Below, piece by piece: positions 36,162-43,721 of a DNA stretch of 64,000 nt; the first letter of the stretch is position 1; every line of letters begins with the position of its first letter. The stretch covers positions 62,001-126,000 of the forward strand of contig NZ_PJQW01000002.1 in NCBI RefSeq assembly GCF_004303025.1, read 5' to 3'. Below the pieces are notes generated by a model. It was not told the DNA's origin, ran no database searches, and saw only the letters and a list, made by a program, of their open reading frames with translations. This DNA comes from Flavobacterium sp. J27. Its GTDB lineage: Bacteria; Bacteroidota; Bacteroidia; Flavobacteriales; Flavobacteriaceae. The translations under genes were made by a program, and so were the position numbers.

Positions 36162-37769
36162 ATGAAAAAGTTTATCCTACTTATTGCTAGTTTATTCATT
36201 TCTATTATCAATGCTCAAGACAAACCAAAATTAGTTATTGGAATTGTTGTTGACCAAATGAAAATGGAGTATTTGTACCGTTTTTCAGATGATTTTTCTG
36301 AAAATGGTTTTAAACGTCTTATGAAAGATGGTTATACATTTCATAATACGCATTACAATTATATGCCTACATTTACAGGTCCAGGTCATGCTTCTATTTA
36401 TACAGGAACCACACCAAGTGTTCATGGAATTGTAGGAAATACTTGGTTTAACAAAGCCATTAGTAAAGAAATGTATTGTACGGATGATAATTCGGTTACA
36501 ACTTTAGGTAATGGTACAGATTATGAAGGTAAAATGTCACCTAAAAATTTAGTAAGTACAACAATTACTGATGAATTGAAATTAGCAACTAACTTTCAAG
36601 GAAAAGTAATAGGAATAAGTTTAAAAGATAGAGGAGCAATTCTGCCAGCTGGTCATTTTGCAGATTGGGCATTTTGGTACAGTAAAACAGGAGCATTTGT
36701 TTCGAGTACTTATTATGGTGATAAATTACCAGATTGGGTTACCCAATTTAACAATGAAAAAAATTACGAGAAATACCTCAATAAAAAATGGGAGCTTTTT
36801 AAACCAAAAGAAGTGTATAACGAAAGTTTGAATGATAATAATCCATACGAAGGAAAATTATATAAGAAAATACCTTTTTTTCCTTATAATATGAAAGAGA
36901 TGTATGAAAATAATGATGCTGGAGTATTGCGATCTACACCTTTCGGAAATAATTTAATAGCTGATTTTGCCATGAAAGCTATTGAAAAAGAAAACTTAGG
37001 AAAAGATAATATTACCGATTTTTTAACGGTTAGTTTCTCTTCTACTGATTATATTGGTCATTTGTTAGGACCTCGTTCTATAGAACTTCAAGATACTTAT
37101 TTACGATTGGATCAAACTTTAGCCGATTTTCTAATGTATTTAGATAAAAATGTAGGTAAAAATAATTATTTGGTTTTTCTAACAGCAGATCATGCTGGAG
37201 CAGAAAATGTGACTTATCTAAAAGATAATAAATACAATGTCGATCAGGTTAATGCTAGAAAGTTTACTACAGATTTAGAAACCTTTTCTAAAGAAAAATA
37301 TGGGGAAAATTTGCTTTTAAATTATTCCAATTCCAATATTTTTTTCAATAAAGAAAGTATTGATGCTAGTAATTTGGATATAGAAGAAGTAAAAAATAGT
37401 TTTAAGAAATTTATTTATACTCAAAATTTTATTAGAAGAGTATACACAGATACTGAAATATTAGCAAATTCAGGAAATGATATTTATCTTAATGCTATTG
37501 CTAAAGGATTTGACCCTATACAAAATGGAGATATTATCATTTTAGAAAAACCAGGCTATTTAGAATATGGTGCAACTGGAACAACTCATGGTTCACCTTA
37601 TACTTATGATACTCATGTACCACTATTATTTTATGGATGGAAAATAAAACCAGGCGCTTCATATAATAAAAAAGAAATTACTCAAATTGCACCTACAGTT
37701 GCTTTAAAGTTAAAAATAACATTGCCAAGTGGAACGGAAGCAAAAGTTTTAGAAGAAATAGTAGAATAA
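36162..37769 (+). CDS. Alkaline phosphatase family protein, PafA type
   Basis: 535 residues with a signal peptide (LLIASLFISIINAQ). The nucleophile motif PTFTGPGHASIYTG has the catalytic Thr72, as in the phosphate-irrepressible PafA of Elizabethkingia/flavobacteria. Zinc ligands are visible in VVDQMK, SFSSTDYIGHLLGP, FLTADHAGAEN and THGSPYTYDTHVPLLFYG. It hydrolyses phosphomonoesters in the periplasm. Known PafA is made regardless of phosphate, but no promoter signal here says how this one is controlled. Confidence 0.93.
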   Translation: MKKFILLIASLFISIINAQDKPKLVIGIVVDQMKMEYLYRFSDDFSENGFKRLMKDGYTFHNTHYNYMPTFTGPGHASIYTGTTPSVHGIVGNTWFNKAISKEMYCTDDNSVTTLGNGTDYEGKMSPKNLVSTTITDELKLATNFQGKVIGISLKDRGAILPAGHFADWAFWYSKTGAFVSSTYYGDKLPDWVTQFNNEKNYEKYLNKKWELFKPKEVYNESLNDNNPYEGKLYKKIPFFPYNMKEMYENNDAGVLRSTPFGNNLIADFAMKAIEKENLGKDNITDFLTVSFSSTDYIGHLLGPRSIELQDTYLRLDQTLADFLMYLDKNVGKNNYLVFLTADHAGAENVTYLKDNKYNVDQVNARKFTTDLETFSKEKYGENLLLNYSNSNIFFNKESIDASNLDIEEVKNSFKKFIYTQNFIRRVYTDTEILANSGNDIYLNAIAKGFDPIQNGDIIILEKPGYLEYGATGTTHGSPYTYDTHVPLLFYGWKIKPGASYNKKEITQIAPTVALKLKITLPSGTEAKVLEEIVE

Positions 37770-37774
37770 TTTTT

Positions 37775-38416
37775 ATGTCATTAGTCTCTTATAAAAAATA
37801 TCCAACTAGTGCACAAGCCAAAGAAGTAGCCACTCTTTTAAGCAAGCATAATATTCTAAATGAATATGTTGAAAATAAAAATACATTAGATTCCAACTTT
37901 AGTAGCGTTTTATTAGAAGAATATGAAATTAAAATAAAGCCAGAAGATTTTAAAAAAGCAGACGAAGTTCTTTTTGAAGATGCTTCACAAGTAATCGATT
38001 CTTTACCAGAGGATTATTATTTATTTTCGTTTACCAATAAAGAGCTAATTGATATTGTTATTAAGAAAGATGAATGGAACGAATTAGATTATGTTTTAGC
38101 CATACATTTACTAAAGTCAAGAGGTGTTTCAGTAACCGATGAAAGTATTGAAAAGGCTAATAATCAAAGAATTGCTGAATTAAAAAAGCCTGAAAAAAGT
38201 AATTCAGACTGGATTGCTGTAGGTTATATATGTGCACTATTAGGTGGTTTTTTAGGCTATGTAATAGGATATATTTTAGTCACACAAAAGAAGACCTTGC
38301 CTAATGGAGAAAGAGTGTATGTTTATTCTGAATCGGATAGAAAACACGGTAAAAATATCTTATATTTAGGAATATTTTCTTTTGTACTTTCCTTAATTTT
38401 GGTTTTATTTTTATAA
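37775..38416 (+). CDS. Membrane protein with N-terminal DUF2007-like domain
   Basis: 213 residues. The first 75 (YKKYPTSAQAKEVATLLSKH, YEIKIKPEDFKKADEVL) resemble DUF2007, a small putative signal-transducing domain. The C-terminal part has two membrane helices (about 145-167 and 192-212) joined by a polar loop (TLPNGERVYVYSES). It starts five bases after the phosphatase stop and is followed after four bases by the TPR gene, so the three probably form an operon. Confidence 0.65.
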   Translation: MSLVSYKKYPTSAQAKEVATLLSKHNILNEYVENKNTLDSNFSSVLLEEYEIKIKPEDFKKADEVLFEDASQVIDSLPEDYYLFSFTNKELIDIVIKKDEWNELDYVLAIHLLKSRGVSVTDESIEKANNQRIAELKKPEKSNSDWIAVGYICALLGGFLGYVIGYILVTQKKTLPNGERVYVYSESDRKHGKNILYLGIFSFVLSLILVLFL

Positions 38417-38420
38417 TGTA

Positions 38421-39077
38421 ATGAAATTTAAAGTTATTAAAATAATTGCTGTAGTTTTTATTCTTTTTGCAGTTATTAATGTTACTGGAATGTTTTTTTT
38501 AAACTTGAAAATTTTTAATAAGGAATTAAAAACATCTTTTAAAAGAAATGCATATTATTCATCATCGGAACATGCAGATGTAGAAAGATATCATCAGAAA
38601 ATCGAAATTTATACTTATAAGTTAGATAGTTTATTAGAGATTAATCCAGTTCAAACGGAATTATTTGCTGATAAATTAATCCAAAAATATAAAAATGAAT
38701 CTGTCTTTTATAAATATAAAGCGATTGCTTTATTTGATCAAAAAAGATATGAAGAAGCATTACAGCTTTTTAAAAAAAATCGCATTAAATATCTAGGAAC
38801 TCCTCAATCTAATGATAATTACAGAAATATAGCCATTTGTTTTGAAAATTTAAAACAATTTGATTCAGCTGTTTATTATTATAAAAAAGCCTCTTTAGAT
38901 GATTCTTTTTTTAGAATAGCAACTTGTTTTGAAACTAAAAAAGAAAATGATAGCGCCATTTATTATTATTCTATTTTATTAAAAGAATTAGAGTCTAGCG
39001 AAAACAAAATCTATCAAATAAAAAATATCGATTTTTTAAAACAAAAAATAGCCATTCTAAAACGTAAAAATTTGTAA
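38421..39077 (+). CDS. TPR-like protein with N-terminal membrane helix
   Basis: 218 residues. An uncleaved hydrophobic N terminus (about 5-29) anchors it, and the rest is made of tetratricopeptide-like helix pairs (YKYKAIALFDQKRYEEALQL, FENLKQFDSAVYYYKKASLD). Likely a periplasm-facing scaffold. No partner is recognisable other than its operon neighbours. Confidence 0.65.
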   Translation: MKFKVIKIIAVVFILFAVINVTGMFFLNLKIFNKELKTSFKRNAYYSSSEHADVERYHQKIEIYTYKLDSLLEINPVQTELFADKLIQKYKNESVFYKYKAIALFDQKRYEEALQLFKKNRIKYLGTPQSNDNYRNIAICFENLKQFDSAVYYYKKASLDDSFFRIATCFETKKENDSAIYYYSILLKELESSENKIYQIKNIDFLKQKIAILKRKNL

Positions 39078-39241
39078 TATTTTTACATGTTTCACAATAA
39101 TAAGATAAAATGTTATAAACGTGTATATTTGTGTTAATAATTTGTTAATACATTCTAAAAAAGTAAGATAAATAGGTTGTTTTATCTATTTTTTAAATGC
39201 TTATGAAGTATTTTATCTGTAAAAAATGTTTTTTATCGTGA

Positions 39242-39297
39242 TTTGAAACAAATTTAATTTTTTAATTCATAAGCTAAAAGATTATATTTGTTTCAAA
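39242..39297 (+). promoter_or_regulatory. Promoter box overlapped by a 12-base inverted repeat
   Basis: TATATTTG at 39283-39290 is a perfect -7 box, 22 bases before the ATG at 39313. TTTGAAACAAAT at 39242-39253 and ATTTGTTTCAAA at 39286-39297 are exact reverse complements, and the right arm overlaps the -7 box. This may be an operator. The rest of the 235-base gap (39078-39312) is AT-rich without further recognisable features. Confidence 0.55.
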
Positions 39298-39312
39298 CCA
39301 AACAAACAAAAC

Positions 39313-40167
39313 ATGAAAAAAAACTACCTATTTTTAATGGGCATATTCTATTGTTCATTAGTGAGAGCTCAGGTTGGTATTAATACTACTATGCCTTCAG
39401 CAACTTTAGAAATTCAATCATCTAATATTTCAAACCCAAGTCCTACCGATGGTTTGTTAATTCCCAGAGTAACAAATTTATCGCAAATTAATCCGTCACT
39501 TGCTCAAGAAGGAATGTTAATTTATGTGTCAACTGATGTTACTAAGAATGCAAAAACATATTCCAAAGGTTTTTATTTTTGGGACAATGAAATGGAAGAT
39601 TGGCTGTCAATAAGCTCTAGCGAATGGAAATCTGGCTCAAATTTAAATGGAGAATCTTTAATCTATTCCACATTAGCAAATGCTAATGGTACAAACATAG
39701 TAGTTACCGATACAGGTAAAATAGGAATTGGGTTGCAAAATCCAACTGCAAAATTAAATTTGCCTGCCGCTGACGGTTTATCCTATTCAGCCCCTTTAAA
39801 GTTTACTCCAGGAACCAACCTAATACAACCTGAATCTGGCGCTATGGAATATGATGGAACCAATTTATATTTTACCAATTCTTCATCAGTTAGAGAAGTA
39901 ATGATGAAAGGAGTTGTTTTAAATGATATGCTCGATTTTCCTTCCATTTCAAATTTATCTTCTTATGAATTAGAAATACCAATTACAGGTATCTCGTCGA
40001 ATAGTATTTGCAATTGTAATCCAGAAGGAGGATTAGAAAGTGGTTTAACTTGGAGTTGTTACATCAGCAACAATGCTATAAAAATAAGATTATTAAATGC
40101 TTCTATTTTAGGAGCAGTAGATCCAGTTAGTAGAAATTGGAAGATTACCGTTTTTAACCTTAATTAA
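39313..40167 (+). CDS. Hypothetical secreted protein
   Basis: 284 residues with a signal peptide (LMGIFYCSLVRAQ). The start of the mature protein, VGINTTMPSATLEIQ, and a second KIGIGLQNPTAKLNLP are repeats found in many secreted flavobacterial proteins of unknown function and, in a similar form, in tail-fibre proteins. A Cys pair (ICNCNP) sits near the C terminus. No T9SS tail is visible. Confidence 0.7.
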   Translation: MKKNYLFLMGIFYCSLVRAQVGINTTMPSATLEIQSSNISNPSPTDGLLIPRVTNLSQINPSLAQEGMLIYVSTDVTKNAKTYSKGFYFWDNEMEDWLSISSSEWKSGSNLNGESLIYSTLANANGTNIVVTDTGKIGIGLQNPTAKLNLPAADGLSYSAPLKFTPGTNLIQPESGAMEYDGTNLYFTNSSSVREVMMKGVVLNDMLDFPSISNLSSYELEIPITGISSNSICNCNPEGGLESGLTWSCYISNNAIKIRLLNASILGAVDPVSRNWKITVFNLN

Positions 40168-40170
40168 AAT

Positions 40171-40207
40171 AAAAAACAGTACCAAAGTGATTTGGTACTG
40201 TCTTTTT
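40171..40207. terminator. Terminator between convergent genes
   Basis: Inverted repeat ACAGTACCAAA/TTTGGTACTGT with A and T runs at the two sides. Confidence 0.85.
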
Positions 40208-40217
40208 AAAATTAAAA

Positions 40218-41450
40218 TTAACTACTAGGAATTAAACTTTCGTTCAATATATCTATTTCAACTTGATTTCGAATAATATCCTCAAAAGTTTCTCTTTGCC
40301 TTATTAAATGACCTTTTCCATTTATCCAAAGAACTTCTGCAGGTTTTACTCTGGAATTATAATTGGAAGCCATAGAAAAACAATAAGCTCCGGCATTTTT
40401 AAAACACAAAATATCACCTTCATGAATTTCTGAAATACGTCTGTTATTCGCAAAAGTATCTGTTTCACAGATATAGCCTACTACAGAATAATAACGTTCT
40501 TTTCCTTTTGGATTTGAAATGTTTTCAATGTAGTGTTGTGATCCATACAACATCGGTCTAATCAAATGATTAAAACCACTATCAATGCCTGCAAAAACAG
40601 TTGACGTTGTTTGTTTTACTACATTTACTTTAGCCAGAAAAAAACCTGCTTCACTCACTAAAAATTTACCTGGCTCAAAAGCAAGAGTTAATGGTTTGCC
40701 ATATTCTTTTTCGAAAGCAAGAAAACGCTTGGTTAATTTTTTTCCAAACTCTTCTACATTAGTTTCGATATCATCTTTTTTGTAAGGTACTTTAAAGCCA
40801 CTACCAAAATCGATAAATTCCAGATTTTTAAAATTCTTAGCTGTTTCAAATAAAATTTCTGCAGCATATAAGAAAACATCTACATCTAATATATCGGAAC
40901 CTGTATGCATGTGAATTCCATTAATATTCATGTTTGTATTTTCAATAATGCGAAGTAAATGTGGTAATTGATGTATAGAAATACCAAATTTACTATCAAT
41001 ATGACCAACAGAAATATTAGCATTACCACCTGCCATAACATGTGGGTTGATTCGCACGCAAACTGGTGTTTTTGGGTGTTTTGTTCCAAATTGTTCTAAA
41101 AATGATAGATTATCAATATTTATTTGAACACCCATTTCAGCTACTTTCTCAATTTCTTCCAATGAAACACCGTTTGGAGTATACATAATTTCTTGTGGAT
41201 CAAAGCCTGCATGTAAACCAAGCATAACTTCTTCAATCGAAACCGTATCTAATCCTGAACCTAATCTTTTTAAAACTTTTAAAATAGATATATTCGACAA
41301 AGCTTTAACAGCATAGTGAATTTTAAACTGTTCTACTTTTGAAAAAGCACTAGTTAATCTTTTATATTGTGTTTCAATTTTTGAAGCATCATAAACATAT
41401 AGTGGTGACCCAAATTCTTCAACTAATTGTAATAATTCCTGATTTTTCAT
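40218..41450 (-). CDS. lysA: Diaminopimelate decarboxylase
   Basis: 410 residues from the ATG at 41450. The enzyme makes lysine from meso-diaminopimelate with PLP. PLP lysine Lys49 stands in HYAVKALSNISIL, followed by RINPHVMAGGNANISVGHID, HMHTGSDILD, the phosphate loop FIDFGSGFKVPY, and CETDTFANNRR with the active-site Cys. An in-frame Met 14 codons upstream is possible but gives an extra basic tail not expected in the family. Confidence 0.94.
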   Translation of the reverse strand: MKNQELLQLVEEFGSPLYVYDASKIETQYKRLTSAFSKVEQFKIHYAVKALSNISILKVLKRLGSGLDTVSIEEVMLGLHAGFDPQEIMYTPNGVSLEEIEKVAEMGVQINIDNLSFLEQFGTKHPKTPVCVRINPHVMAGGNANISVGHIDSKFGISIHQLPHLLRIIENTNMNINGIHMHTGSDILDVDVFLYAAEILFETAKNFKNLEFIDFGSGFKVPYKKDDIETNVEEFGKKLTKRFLAFEKEYGKPLTLAFEPGKFLVSEAGFFLAKVNVVKQTTSTVFAGIDSGFNHLIRPMLYGSQHYIENISNPKGKERYYSVVGYICETDTFANNRRISEIHEGDILCFKNAGAYCFSMASNYNSRVKPAEVLWINGKGHLIRQRETFEDIIRNQVEIDILNESLIPSS

Positions 41451-41632
41451 CTTCCTTTTTTTATGCAAATTAAAAACATTTAGTACAAGCAATAATTAAA
41501 AAGGTGTTAATTAAACAAAAAATAACATTTAGTTATAAATGTAACAATATTAAAACTTTTTAAATTAAGTTCTAAGCACCAAAGAATTCCAAATTATCCT
41601 TAAAAATGTTAGCCAATTAGAAATTAGTTTGT

Positions 41633-41640
41633 TATTTTTG
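41633..41640 (+). promoter_or_regulatory. TAnnTTTG promoter box of sucC
   Basis: TATTTTTG, 34 bases before the sucC ATG. Confidence 0.6.
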
Positions 41641-41674
41641 TGGCACTTTTTAAAAAGAAATAACCTATTATATT

Positions 41675-42868
41675 ATGAATTTACACGAATATCAAGGTAA
41701 AGAAATATTAGCTAGCTATGGAGTACGTATTCAACGTGGGCATGTTGCTAATAACGCTGAAGAAGCTGTAGCTAAAGCAAAACAACTAACTGCTGAAACA
41801 GGAACTGGTTGGCACGTTATTAAAGCTCAAATTCACGCTGGTGGTCGTGGAAAAGGAGGAGGAGTAAAATTAGCTAAAAATTTAGATCAAGTAGCTGAAT
41901 TAGCAGGTCAAATTATTGGAATGGATTTAATTACACCTCAAACCCCACCAACAGGTAAAAGAGTTCATAAAGTTTTAGTAGCAGAGGATGTTTATTATCC
42001 AGGTGAAAGTGAAACTTCAGAATTTTATATGTCAGTTTTATTAAATAGAGGAAAAGGTAGAAATATGATTATGTATTCTACTGAAGGAGGAATGGATATT
42101 GAAGAAGTAGCTGAAAAAACACCTCATTTAATTTTTACTGAAGAGATTGATCCTGCTGTAGGTTTGCAAGGATTTCAAGCAAGAAGAATTGCTTTTAATT
42201 TAGGATTATCAGGTAATGCTTTTAAAGAGATGATAAAATTTGTTGACGCTCTTTACAAAGCTTACATAGGTTCTGATGCTTCAATGTTTGAAATTAACCC
42301 TGTTTTAAAAACATCTGATGATAAAATTATTGCAGTAGATGCTAAAGTTGATTTAGATGATAATGCATTATTCCGTCATAAAGATTTAGCTGAAATGAGA
42401 GACGTTCGTGAAGAAAATCCAATTGAAGTTGAAGCTAAAGAAGTAGGTTTAAATTATGTTGACCTTGATGGAACTGTAGGATGTATGGTCAATGGTGCTG
42501 GTCTTGCAATGGCAACTATGGATTTAATTAAGTACGCAGGTTTTGAACCAGCAAACTTCTTAGATGTAGGAGGAACGGCTGATGCAAAACGTGTGGAAAC
42601 GGCTTTCCGTATTATTTTAAAAGATCCAAATGTAAAAGCTATTTTGATCAATATTTTTGGCGGAATTGTTCGTTGTGATAGAGTAGCTCAAGGTGTTGTA
42701 GATGCTTATAAAAATATGGGTGATGCAATTAAAGTGCCTATCATTGTGCGTTTACAAGGAACAAATGCAGAAATTGCAAAAGAATTAATTGATAATTCTG
42801 GTATGCCAATTTTATCTGCTGTACAATTCCAAGAAGCTGCGGATCAAGTTAAAGCGGCTTTATCGTAA
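41675..42868 (+). CDS. sucC: Succinyl-CoA synthetase (ADP-forming), beta subunit
   Basis: 397 residues. It has the N-terminal ATP-grasp domain (MNLHEYQGKEILASYGV, KAQIHAGGRGKGGGVKLA, FEINPVL, DAKVDLDDNALF) and the C-terminal CoA-ligase domain (GCMVNGAGLAMATMDLI, NFLDVGGTAD, NIFGGIVRCDRVAQGV). Part of the citric acid cycle. The alpha subunit gene sucD is not next to it in this window, a separation I believe is common in flavobacteria. Confidence 0.97.
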   Translation: MNLHEYQGKEILASYGVRIQRGHVANNAEEAVAKAKQLTAETGTGWHVIKAQIHAGGRGKGGGVKLAKNLDQVAELAGQIIGMDLITPQTPPTGKRVHKVLVAEDVYYPGESETSEFYMSVLLNRGKGRNMIMYSTEGGMDIEEVAEKTPHLIFTEEIDPAVGLQGFQARRIAFNLGLSGNAFKEMIKFVDALYKAYIGSDASMFEINPVLKTSDDKIIAVDAKVDLDDNALFRHKDLAEMRDVREENPIEVEAKEVGLNYVDLDGTVGCMVNGAGLAMATMDLIKYAGFEPANFLDVGGTADAKRVETAFRIILKDPNVKAILINIFGGIVRCDRVAQGVVDAYKNMGDAIKVPIIVRLQGTNAEIAKELIDNSGMPILSAVQFQEAADQVKAALS

Positions 42869-42895
42869 ATAAGATTGAAATCTTTAGTTATATAT

Positions 42896-42927
42896 AAAAA
42901 ATCTCAAGTTTTACTTGAGATTTTTTA
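42896..42927. terminator. Terminator between sucC and the convergent small gene
   Basis: Inverted repeat AAAAATCTCAAGT/ACTTGAGATTTTT. Confidence 0.85.
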
Positions 42928-42929
42928 TT

Positions 42930-43253
42930 TTATATAATATCTAAATCAAACTCTAAAAAAAGATGCATTTTATGCACTAGTAGACAGAGAAATAAGATTA
43001 TTATTGTTTGTGTTATTCTTTTTCTTAGTAATGGAGTTATGTGTTTGATTGTTAGGTGATTAATGGTAAAAAAGAGTAGAACTGAAATAAGACCTAGAAT
43101 ACTACCAATGCTTATAATGATAAAATTTTGTAAGGTTTCAACTAACTTTAAGTTTGTCGTTTTACCAATTTCTAAATAGATAAGAAACATCGAAAGCAAA
43201 ATACTTAATGAAGTACAAGTAATGAAGAATAAAATTTTTTTTATGACTTTCAT
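42930..43253 (-). CDS. Small membrane protein, unknown
   Basis: 107 residues with three hydrophobic helices (about 7-27, 44-67, 84-100). No conserved motif that I recognise. It is separated from ridA by a terminator and lies convergent to sucC. Confidence 0.6.
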   Translation of the reverse strand: MKVIKKILFFITCTSLSILLSMFLIYLEIGKTTNLKLVETLQNFIIISIGSILGLISVLLFFTINHLTIKHITPLLRKRITQTIIILFLCLLVHKMHLFLEFDLDII

Positions 43254-43264
43254 TTAGTTAGAAT

Positions 43265-43297
43265 AAAAAAAATCTCAAACTTTTAAGAATGAGATTT
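43265..43297 (-). terminator. Terminator after ridA (minus strand)
   Basis: Inverted repeat AAATCTCA/TGAGATTT with a T run on the minus strand (the A run at 43265-43272 on plus). Confidence 0.65.
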
Positions 43298-43320
43298 ATA
43301 TTATGGAATTCAAAGTTTTT

Positions 43321-43701
43321 TTATTTAATAGCAATCATCGAGATTTCTACATTTACATTTTTCGGTAAACAGGCCACTTGAACCGTTTCTCTAGCTGGTG
43401 CCGTTTTTTCGTCAAAATAGCTTCCGTAAACCGTATTTATTTTAGTAAAGTCATTCATGTCACTAATAAAAATACTAGTTTTAATTACATTTTCAAAGGT
43501 CATTTCTGCAGCTTCTAAAACCGCTTTCATGTTTTCCATTACTTGTTTTGTTTCAGTTTCGATATCTGTTAAAACTAATTCACCATTAACCGGATTTATG
43601 GCAATTTGTCCAGAAGTGTATAAGGTGTTTCCAACTAAAACAGCTTGATTATAAGGACCAATAGGAGCAGGTGCTTTATCTGTAAAAATTATTTTTTTCA
43701 T
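43321..43701 (-). CDS. ridA: RidA family reactive enamine/imine deaminase
   Basis: 126 residues, the standard length. RidA hydrolyses the 2-aminoacrylate-type enamines released by PLP enzymes. Signatures: APAPIGPYNQAVLVGNTLYT, SGQIAINPVNGEL, and the C-terminal PARETVQVACLPKNVNVEIS with the conserved Arg that binds the carboxylate and the final Glu. It lies 20 bases after lptD on the same strand, a likely operon. Confidence 0.94.
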   Translation of the reverse strand: MKKIIFTDKAPAPIGPYNQAVLVGNTLYTSGQIAINPVNGELVLTDIETETKQVMENMKAVLEAAEMTFENVIKTSIFISDMNDFTKINTVYGSYFDEKTAPARETVQVACLPKNVNVEISMIAIK

Positions 43702-43721
43702 GTTTTTATTGTATAAATTGA

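Noticed and set aside
39313..40167. Phage tail-fibre gene
   Set aside because: The VGINTTMPSATLEI type of repeat also occurs in many chromosomal secreted flavobacterial proteins; there is a signal peptide and no phage gene nearby.
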